A stretch of 7,779 bases of DNA from JAQBGV01 sp032128395 (lineage in GTDB: Bacteria > Planctomycetota > UBA8108 > UBA1146): positions 1 to 7,779 of the forward strand of contig JAQBGV010000091.1 of the NCBI GenBank assembly GCA_032128395.1, read 5' to 3'. Both the position numbers and the translations under genes were made by a program. Of this stretch, positions 1-5,429 are shown piece after piece. Under the pieces are notes generated by a model that saw only the letters and a list, made by a program, of their open reading frames with translations, had not been told where the DNA came from and made no database searches. Each line of letters opens with the position of its first letter. Positions within the stretch are counted from its first letter, which is position 1.

Positions 1-2116
1 CGAAGCCGGCCCCGGGGAACGGCTCGGTGACCGCGGTGGTGCTCCCGATCGCGCCATCCGGGATGAACAGCTGCGGGTGGTCGAAGGGGGCCATCTCCAT
101 CCGGACCCGCTCGTCGGTCAGCGCGCCGAGGAGCGCGCGCAGCGCCAACTTCTTCGAGGGGTCGTTGGTGAGGAACGGCAGGGGCAACATCACGGGTGAC
201 ATGGTATCGACGTTGAGGTTCGCGAAGTTGCCACCCCGGGCGTAGAAGTCGATCACTTGCTCGAGTGTCCCGTAACTGCCGTTGTGGAAGTACGGACCGG
301 TCAGCTCGGTATTTCGTAGGGACGGGGTCTTGAACGCACCCGCGTTGGCGATCTCCTCGAACGGCAGCGGCGCCGGGTTGAGGATCTGGGAGTTCTCGAA
401 CGGGATGGAATCCGGCCCGAAGAGCTGCACCCAACCGGCGACGGAGATCGGGTTCCCGAATTGGTCGGTGCCGCCGCGGCCGATGTCTTCGGTCGTCGGG
501 CGCAATCCGAGGTTGTAGAAACCACCGTCGTACACCGCCAGCAAGAAGTCCTTCATCGGCATTCGCTCGAGGAGCGGCTCGAGTGCAGAGGCCTCCGGCT
601 CGAGCACCACGGTCAGTTTCGAGGCGTTCGCGCTGGTGAAGATGCTGGTCGCGTGGCAGAGCATGCAGTTCACCCGCGTGAGCACGTCCATCCCCTGGAA
701 TTCCAAGGGAGTCAGGGCGGTGAGATCGCCCTCCTGGAACTTGTCGAAGGGGGAGTCGTCGGAGACGAGCGTACTCTCGTAGACCAGGATCGCGAGCCCC
801 CAGAAGAGCGTGAAGTTCGCCTCCATCATCGAGTACTCGTTCGTGCCGAGCGGGGTGCCGGTCCCGATCTCGGTCAGGGTCGGATCGAAGATCCGGTCGC
901 TCGACCACCACTCGTCCTGGAAGGCATCCTGGATCATCTGGACGTACGTGACGTTCAGGCCGAAGCCGTCGAAGTCAACGACCGGTCCGAGGACGCTGTC
1001 ATTCGCATGCACTTGCTGGAACTGCAGCGGTTCGAGGTTGAGAAGTTTCTTCGCGACCTTGAAGAAGTCACGGCCGTGGGCCGACATTTCAGTGCCGCTC
1101 ACAACGGGGCCGACGGCCTGGGAAGCGAGACTCGCACGATCGATGAGGACCTGCACCGGCACCACCGTCGTGTCGGGCTCGACGTGGAGCACCGTCGCGG
1201 TCGTGTCACGGAACCCATCGATGTTCCGACCGTTGAACCAGAAGTTCGCCCGGCCGTCCCAGAAGCTGTCGAGGTTGTAGATCGCGTTGATGACTGTCGG
1301 GGCATTCCGCCCGGTGGCTTGGCGCACGTTCAGCCCGGCGACCGAGAAAGTCAGATCGGGATCGATCGTGCGATCGTCCTCTTCACTCCCCGGGATGATG
1401 TCGATGAAGGTGGCCAGGTGCACTCCCTGGTCGCCAGAGGCGTCATCGCTGTCGAAGATCAAGGCCGAATTCTGGTCCGCGACATCGGCGATCCGGTGGA
1501 ACGGGAAGTCGGCGAGGGTGTACCGATAGTTCGGTCCTCCCACTTGGAAGGTCCCGTCGGGACCGGGGTTGAGCTGGTTCCGTGACCGGTTGTCCGCCCC
1601 CGCGTGATAGTGACAGGTGGCGCAGGCGACCAAACCATCGCTGCCCGCCTGCATATCCCAGAAGAACGCCTTGCCGAGGCGGGTCGCCGCGGCCATGTCC
1701 TTGACGTAGTCGAACAGCCCGGAGGGCATCGGCGGGGGCAAGAGCTTCAGCGACGGGGGCGGCTCGAGCGGCGGCTCGAGCGGCGGGGGAACGACCTGCA
1801 CCTGGCAGCCATCGCCCTGCCCGGTGACCGTTGCGATCACCCCGTGGATGGAGTAGAGGTGAAACGAAGCCGGGACTCCGAAATCGAAGAACGCGGTCGT
1901 CACCCCGGGGAGGGTGACGATCAGGACCGAGTCCCGCCGAATTTCGATGAAGTCGTACGCTTCCCCATTCGTCCAGGAGAGCTGGACATCCTGGGCCACC
2001 ACGACGCAGCTCACATTCGTCGGCGCTAGCTGAGCCTCCGCCGTCGAAAAGAAGGACAGCAGCAAGCCTGCCGTCAGGAGGGCGAGCGGTAGCCCGCGGG
2101 GTACACACCTGGACAC
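1..2116 (-). CDS. Secreted di-heme cytochrome c peroxidase-family protein, 3' end outside window
   Basis: The reading frame is open from a GTG at 2116-2114 to the window edge: 705 residues, C-terminus missing. The GTG follows a GGAGGAGG Shine-Dalgarno and starts a clear signal peptide (about residues 1-28, cleavage near AEA-Q). Residues 32-108 look like a fibronectin-III/Ig-type module (LSWTNGEAYDFIEIRRD). A proline linker (109-130) leads into the peroxidase part. Haem sites are CATCH 165-169 and CMLCH 484-488. Family landmarks are GKAFFWD 149-154, RNAPTVINAIYNLDSFWDGRA 270-290, SPFDKF 455-460 and TPSLRNTELTGPYFHNGS 597-614. In the CCP/MauG family, haem pairs reduce peroxide or oxidise a partner in the periplasm. 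The haem sites are 319 residues apart, against roughly 150 in classical CcpA, so there is a large insert. It could instead act on another substrate, as MauG or RoxA-type di-haem proteins do. The family call is firm; the substrate is unknown. Confidence 0.9.
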   Translation of the reverse strand, partial: MSRCVPRGLPLALLTAGLLLSFFSTAEAQLAPTNVSCVVVAQDVQLSWTNGEAYDFIEIRRDSVLIVTLPGVTTAFFDFGVPASFHLYSIHGVIATVTGQGDGCQVQVVPPPLEPPLEPPPSLKLLPPPMPSGLFDYVKDMAAATRLGKAFFWDMQAGSDGLVACATCHYHAGADNRSRNQLNPGPDGTFQVGGPNYRYTLADFPFHRIADVADQNSALIFDSDDASGDQGVHLATFIDIIPGSEEDDRTIDPDLTFSVAGLNVRQATGRNAPTVINAIYNLDSFWDGRANFWFNGRNIDGFRDTTATVLHVEPDTTVVPVQVLIDRASLASQAVGPVVSGTEMSAHGRDFFKVAKKLLNLEPLQFQQVHANDSVLGPVVDFDGFGLNVTYVQMIQDAFQDEWWSSDRIFDPTLTEIGTGTPLGTNEYSMMEANFTLFWGLAILVYESTLVSDDSPFDKFQEGDLTALTPLEFQGMDVLTRVNCMLCHATSIFTSANASKLTVVLEPEASALEPLLERMPMKDFLLAVYDGGFYNLGLRPTTEDIGRGGTDQFGNPISVAGWVQLFGPDSIPFENSQILNPAPLPFEEIANAGAFKTPSLRNTELTGPYFHNGSYGTLEQVIDFYARGGNFANLNVDTMSPVMLPLPFLTNDPSKKLALRALLGALTDERVRMEMAPFDHPQLFIPDGAIGSTTAVTEPFPGAGF
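1761..1784 (-). repeat. Two perfect 12-base direct repeats coding a Pro-Leu-Glu linker
   Basis: On the plus strand the unit GGCTCGAGCGGC occurs twice back to back. Read on the minus strand it codes the PPLEPPLEPP part of the linker between the fibronectin-like module and the peroxidase domain. It is a typical site for linker length change by slippage. Confidence 0.7.
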
Positions 2117-2122
2117 GACACA

Positions 2123-2130
2123 CCTCCTCC
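2123..2130 (-). promoter_or_regulatory. Ribosome binding site of the cytochrome c peroxidase gene
   Basis: The minus strand reads GGAGGAGG. Its AGGAGG core ends six bases before the GTG at 2116. This site decides the start, because no ATG sits in frame near the signal peptide and this GTG gives a positively charged n-region followed by a hydrophobic core. Confidence 0.8.
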
Positions 2131-2315
2131 GATGGATCCCGGACGACGGGCACGGCTCGATCCGGTCGGGCCGGTCCCACCTCGTCGCTCGGCGTTAGCT
2201 CACACGGTGCTGCTGGACCTCCAGGACGCGGGGTTTCCGCGCGCGGCACCGCCGTAAGTCAATACAAACACAGGATATCGCTTGCCTTTCCCCCGCAGGT
2301 CGGGAGATGCCATCT

Positions 2316-2344
2316 TTGACAGGACCGGACGAATCGGTCATATC
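2316..2344 (+). promoter_or_regulatory. Candidate sigma70-type promoter for the hydrolase gene
   Basis: A perfect TTGACA (2316-2321) is followed after 17 bases by CATATC (2339-2344), which matches only three of six TATAAT positions. Orientation suits the downstream hydrolase, but it would imply a leader of roughly 365 bases before the ATG at 2717. The -35 element is good and the -10 is weak. Confidence 0.3.
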
Positions 2345-2371
2345 GACAGGTTGCAGACGACACAAGGCTTC

Positions 2372-2438
2372 ACTAACAATTAGCTCACGAACCCGGAGTG
2401 ATCATAGCGCCAGACGGTTTGTTTGCAACATTGTTAGT
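2372..2438. repeat. Separated 9-base inverted repeat
   Basis: ACTAACAAT (2372-2380) and its exact reverse complement ATTGTTAGT (2430-2438) flank 49 bases. They lie in the A/T-richer part of the divergent region. This spacing fits paired operator half-sites or a loop-forming regulator better than a hairpin. No protein is known to bind it. Confidence 0.4.
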
Positions 2439-2523
2439 CGTCGTGAACGAAGAGACCTGGCCGCTCGTCCCATTGTGCATCCCCGTTCCGCGGCTATCTT
2501 GAGGGATGGGAGGGAGCCGTCTG

Positions 2524-2530
2524 AGGAGGG
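2524..2530 (+). promoter_or_regulatory. Strong Shine-Dalgarno for an alternative upstream start (GTG 2537)
   Basis: AGGAGGG lies six bases before a GTG at 2537 that is in frame with the hydrolase gene. It would add 60 residues ahead of the signal peptide. It may serve an extended protein, an in-frame leader, or be chance. The downstream ATG at 2717 is preferred because it places a normal signal peptide at the N-terminus. Confidence 0.35.
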
Positions 2531-2543
2531 CGGTCCGTGCGAA

Positions 2544-2573
2544 GCGATATCATCGCTGGGATGGTGCATCCCA
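2544..2573. repeat. Two adjacent small hairpins in the hydrolase leader
   Basis: GCGAT-ATC-ATCGC (2544-2556) has a 5 bp stem. It is directly followed by TGGGATG-GTG-CATCCCA (2557-2573) with a 7 bp stem and a three-base loop. They start seven bases after the upstream GTG at 2537, so in the transcript they could affect use of that start. Confidence 0.4.
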
Positions 2574-2703
2574 TCCATCGGGGGGCGCCGGTCGGTCCCG
2601 ATTCAGCACTCTCGAAAGCAGAACTCTCGGCGACGCTGACCCTTCTCATCCAGTCGGGCATGCCGGTCATCCGCGCCACGGCGAACTGCCGCCAAGGCAC
2701 CTC

Positions 2704-2709
2704 GAGGAG
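2704..2709 (+). promoter_or_regulatory. Ribosome binding site that sets the hydrolase start at 2717
   Basis: GAGGAG lies seven bases before ATG 2717. That ATG opens the signal peptide MIRGLLPAIVLSIGLLLPAG, so the site supports the shorter 748-residue product. Confidence 0.65.
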
Positions 2710-2716
2710 CACTCTG

Positions 2717-4963
2717 ATGATCCGTGGACTCCTGCCGGCGATCGTCCTCTCGATCGGGCTCCTGCTGCCGGCGGGGGTCGAGGGAGCAGATCTGCCGGGA
2801 TTCATCCGCGGTGACTGTAACGCCGATGGCTCCTCGAACATCAGCGACCCGATATTCCTGCTCGAGGTACTCTTCGGAGCTGGAACTCCCTCCCCCTGCG
2901 AGGATGCCTGCGATGTGAGCGACGATGGGGCGCTCGATCTTGCCGACGCAATCCTGATGCTCGGCCACGTTTTCACGGGCTCCCCCGCCGTCTACCCCGC
3001 ACCGGTGCAATGCGGATCCGACCCGACCGATGATGGACTCACTTGCGAGCTCGGAACCTGTGCGGTCGGCGTCCTGATCGGGGAACGCTCCTTCACTCTC
3101 GAGACCGCCCGCCAGGGGCTCCCCTACTCCGGGGACCTACCCGTCGACGAGCAACAAGAAGTCACCTGGCAAGAGGGTTTCTCTTCCGGGGTGATTCAAG
3201 CTCGAGTGCCATTCGTCGAGTACGGCTTTCCCCTCGATTCCACGCTTCCGGGGGATCTTTCCCTCGATGCCACATCGGGACTGATCACGGGCACTTCGAT
3301 TCCTCCCGGGCTCCACTCCTTCTCGGTCTGGGCGAGGGACGCAGCCGACGAATACACCCTGATCCACATCGACCTCCCTTCCTTCGGCGCGGACGAGACG
3401 GAATTCGCCCCAGGGCAGCCTCTCGACTCGGGAGGCGCGTACCTCGTCGCGCTCCTCGAGACGTCGTTCCTCTACACCCACCCACTGCCGTGGCCGACCC
3501 CGTACCCACTCTATTTCTGCAACAGCGTCCAGCCCCCCGCCGCCACCTTCGATGAGGTCAAGGCCCTGCGAATCTTCTACCCCCTCACTGCGAACTTCCG
3601 GACGCCGCTCCTCGTGTTCCATCACGGGACCGGATACGACTGGACCTCGTACCAGCAGCTTCTCATCCATCTCGCCTCGCACGGGATCACCTGCGTCTCC
3701 GTGAACGACCAGTACCCGTATTTTCCTCCCTTCACCGACTACTACTGCTGGGGCGGACACGACGAGTCGGCGCGAGTGATGCTCGCGGTGCGCGAGCTCG
3801 TCGAGGAGTTCGACCTCGACCCCTCCCATCCACTCTTCGGAAGAGTCGACCGCAACCGCGTCTTCTACGGCGGACATTCCCGGGGGGCCGGAGCGGCGCT
3901 GGTTGCCCGTGAACTCGATCCAGATGTCCGGGGCGTGTTCTGTCTCCAGGGGACCGACGTCCGTCGGGACGCAACGGTCGGGAACACCAACCGCTGGATC
4001 CAGCTCCCGGACGTCCCCGTGCTGAGCATCACCGCCGAGCAGGACACCGATGTGATCTATCCCTTCTCCGAGCGGATCCTGGAGAGGTTCACCGGCCCGG
4101 CGACCATGGTCACGATCTACGGTGGTTGCCACGCCTACTCGACCGATGCAGCGACCACGGGGTGCGCGGAGTGCGTCTGGAACGATCAACCACCCGCGGT
4201 GGACTCCTGCCGATACATCTCCCGAAGCCTGCAGCACACCTGGACGAAGCGTTTCGCGACCGCGTTCTTCCATCGATACGGCTTCGGCGACCTCTCGGTC
4301 GAGGGTCTCCTGTACGGGGACGAGTACGAGGGGTCACCTTTCGTCGGAGTCACCTCACGTCGGAATCTCTCCGGAGTGATTCCGGTCGCCGATTTCGAGG
4401 ATTTCCCGATGGCGAATCGCGGCGGACTGATCACGGCGACCGGAACCCTGCTCTTCATCAAGGGCCCCTGCTACGACTGGCCGTTCCCGCTCCCGGCCCC
4501 GATCGACCCGATCACGAACCTGGTGATGATCGCGGCGCCGAACGGCGTCACTACGGTGACCATCCCGTTTCTCCAGGGTGGAGTCCCCCTCGACGTCACC
4601 GGGACGAAGAAGCTGACCTTCCGGATCAAGAATCACGACATCCACGGCGTGGCGGACAACATCGGCTACGGTCACCTGTCGCTCGACGTCCGCCTCGAGG
4701 ATCACGGCGGCGGCCTAGCCCAGCTCTCGGCCGATCCCCACCTGCCCCAGATCGAGTTCCACCCCGCTCCGGAACCCGCAGTCCTCCAGGTCCCCCTCAA
4801 GTATCAGCGGTTCATCACCGTCTCGATGCCACTCGATGATTTCCTCGCCGCGAACCCGCTCCTCGACCTCGGCGAACTGAACAACCTCCGGCTGACGATC
4901 ACGACGAACGGCACCGCCGCGGTCGACGTCCGCCTCGGGTTCGACGATTTCCAGTTCGAATAA
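2717..4963 (+). CDS. Secreted dockerin-containing alpha/beta-hydrolase (dienelactone hydrolase/PETase-like fold)
   Basis: A complete 748-residue protein. A signal peptide covers about residues 1-23. Residues 29-88 form a dockerin-type calcium-binding pair, with loops D33-D44 (DCNADGSSNISD) and D66-D77 (DVSDDGALDLAD). Residues 125-222 resemble a putative-Ig module (LPGDLSLDATSGLITGTSIPPG). Residues 280-520 are an alpha/beta-hydrolase: oxyanion-hole strand LLVFHHG 298-304, nucleophile elbow GGHSRG with Ser388, acid Asp445 in DTDVIYP (Asp443 is an alternative), and His472 in YGGCHAY. The GG-C/S-H and D-x-I-x-P contexts match esterases of the dienelactone hydrolase, PETase and lipase group. Residues 545-748 are beta-rich and end in DVRLGFDDFQFE, possibly a carbohydrate-binding-like module. 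Cys471, 483, 486 and 498 could form disulfides. It probably hydrolyses an ester outside the cytoplasm; the substrate is unknown. A GTG at 2537 could extend it by 60 residues. Confidence 0.88.
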   Translation: MIRGLLPAIVLSIGLLLPAGVEGADLPGFIRGDCNADGSSNISDPIFLLEVLFGAGTPSPCEDACDVSDDGALDLADAILMLGHVFTGSPAVYPAPVQCGSDPTDDGLTCELGTCAVGVLIGERSFTLETARQGLPYSGDLPVDEQQEVTWQEGFSSGVIQARVPFVEYGFPLDSTLPGDLSLDATSGLITGTSIPPGLHSFSVWARDAADEYTLIHIDLPSFGADETEFAPGQPLDSGGAYLVALLETSFLYTHPLPWPTPYPLYFCNSVQPPAATFDEVKALRIFYPLTANFRTPLLVFHHGTGYDWTSYQQLLIHLASHGITCVSVNDQYPYFPPFTDYYCWGGHDESARVMLAVRELVEEFDLDPSHPLFGRVDRNRVFYGGHSRGAGAALVARELDPDVRGVFCLQGTDVRRDATVGNTNRWIQLPDVPVLSITAEQDTDVIYPFSERILERFTGPATMVTIYGGCHAYSTDAATTGCAECVWNDQPPAVDSCRYISRSLQHTWTKRFATAFFHRYGFGDLSVEGLLYGDEYEGSPFVGVTSRRNLSGVIPVADFEDFPMANRGGLITATGTLLFIKGPCYDWPFPLPAPIDPITNLVMIAAPNGVTTVTIPFLQGGVPLDVTGTKKLTFRIKNHDIHGVADNIGYGHLSLDVRLEDHGGGLAQLSADPHLPQIEFHPAPEPAVLQVPLKYQRFITVSMPLDDFLAANPLLDLGELNNLRLTITTNGTAAVDVRLGFDDFQFE

Positions 4964-5002
4964 CGACGCGGCTCGATGCGGCGAAGTTTCTAGCCGAGAG
5001 CA

Positions 5003-5034
5003 GGGGGCCCCTTTCCCACCTGGGAGAGGCCCCC
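5003..5034. terminator. Strong hairpin, likely bidirectional terminator
   Basis: GGGGGCC pairs with GGCCCCC, and inside it TTTCCCA pairs with TGGGAGA through one G-U wobble. The result is a stem of about 14 bp with a two-base bulge. It starts 39 bases after the hydrolase stop and lies between convergent genes. There is no clear T-run, so it is not a textbook intrinsic terminator. Confidence 0.5.
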
Positions 5035-5061
5035 ATATCTCCCGACCCCGATGCCGTGATC

Positions 5062-5251
5062 GCGAGAGGCGAAGCCGCGAGCCGCGGCGTCTCTGCGAGA
5101 GGCGAAGCCGCGAGCCGCGGTGTCTCCGCGAGAGGCGAAGCCGCGAGCCGCGGCGTCTCCGCGAGAGGCGAAGCCGCGAGCCGCGGTGTCTCCGCGAGAG
5201 GCGAAGCCGCGAGCCGCGGTGTGTCAGCGAGAGGCGAAGCCGCGAGCCGCG
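5062..5251. repeat. 33-base tandem repeat, five full copies plus a 25-base partial copy
   Basis: Full copies start at 5062, 5095, 5128, 5161 and 5194; a partial copy starts at 5227. The unit opens with GCGAGAGGCGAAGCC and contains CCGCGAGCCGCGG, then a Y (C or T), then GTCTC plus a short tail. Copies differ at only a few positions: the C/T after the second motif, and the last two or three bases of the unit. Each unit carries small self-complementary pieces: GGC-GAA-GCC, CCGCG-AGC-CGCGG, and TCTC-CGC-GAGA at most junctions. It is noncoding by my reading. It is not a CRISPR array, because the units abut with no unique spacers. Confidence 0.92.
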
Positions 5252-5307
5252 AGCCCTCCCCCGCAGACTGTGAACCCTCATCCGAAGCGGGGAGGTGGTT
5301 GAGGCGG

Positions 5308-5363
5308 GGTCGGATGTAAGGCGCGGGGTCGAGTCCGACCGCAGGCGACCCCTAATGGGGTCG
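5308..5363. repeat. Two hairpins downstream of the propeller gene, possible terminator
   Basis: GGTCGGA (5308-5314) pairs with TCCGACC (5334-5340) across 19 bases. CGACCCC (5346-5352) pairs with GGGGTCG (5357-5363) across a TAAT loop. A minus-strand transcript meets the second one about 60 bases after its stop codon. There is no T-run on either side, so termination is only inferred. Confidence 0.4.
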
Positions 5364-5419
5364 TTGAGGATCGGGCTCGGCCCCGCAACGCAGCAGACGG
5401 CCCCGCATCGACCACCGTA

Positions 5420-5429
5420 CCCCTAGGGG
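5420..5429. repeat. Perfect 10-base palindrome over the stop codon of the propeller gene
   Basis: CCCCTAGGGG is its own reverse complement and contains the TAG stop of the minus-strand gene. It is too short to have a loop as RNA, so it may be chance. Confidence 0.35.

Larger units (their letters stand above)
2117..2716. other. Divergent intergenic region (600 bases)
   Basis: This is the shared upstream region of the minus-strand peroxidase gene and the plus-strand hydrolase gene. About 2265-2440 is visibly richer in A/T than the flanking genes, as expected for a promoter region. It holds one TTGACA-based promoter candidate on the plus strand, a separated inverted repeat, two adjacent hairpins, and a second Shine-Dalgarno/GTG pair in frame with the hydrolase. 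I found no convincing -35/-10 pair for the minus-strand gene. Short open frames inside it are Arg/Ser-rich and lack spaced ribosome binding sites, so I do not call them genes. Confidence 0.6.
4964..5422. other. Convergent intergenic region (459 bases)
   Basis: This lies between the stop codons of two converging genes. It holds a strong hairpin (5003-5034), a 33-base tandem repeat (5062-5251), and two further inverted repeats (5308-5363). Open frames run through the repeat on both strands because the 33-base unit is a multiple of three and lacks stops. They have no ribosome binding site, so I call no gene here. Confidence 0.65.

Noticed and set aside
461..1585. Plus-strand open frame of 374 codons antisense to the peroxidase gene
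   Set aside because: The minus strand here codes a protein with both haem motifs and clear family blocks. The plus frame gives Val/Arg/Glu-rich low-complexity protein, as expected for the antisense of a high-GC gene.
1443..2249. Minus-strand open frame of 268 codons overlapping the start of the peroxidase gene
   Set aside because: It is one frame off the real gene, is Pro/Arg/Ala-rich, lacks a signal peptide, and ends inside the peroxidase domain.
2307..2639. Possible small gene of 110 codons in the divergent region
   Set aside because: The putative ATG directly abuts GGGAG with no proper spacing. The product is Arg/Ser-rich, and the frame crosses the hydrolase leader in another phase.
3137..4273. 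Minus-strand open frame of 378 codons antisense to the hydrolase
   Set aside because: It overlaps the catalytic domain, whose plus-strand frame carries the full triad. The antisense product shows no recognisable domain.
5062..5251. CRISPR array
   Set aside because: Repeat units abut directly, with no unique spacers, and no cas-like gene is in the window.
5056..5319. Small protein with an 11-residue repeat (RGEAASRGVSA) from the tandem repeat
   Set aside because: Stops are absent only because the repeat unit is 33 bases. There is no Shine-Dalgarno before the GTG at 5056, and the opposite strand is equally open.
5291..5363. tRNA-like segment, because GGGGTCGAGTCC recalls a T-arm
   Set aside because: No D-arm, anticodon arm or acceptor stem can be formed in the expected 72-90 bases, and the 3' side lacks the pairing.
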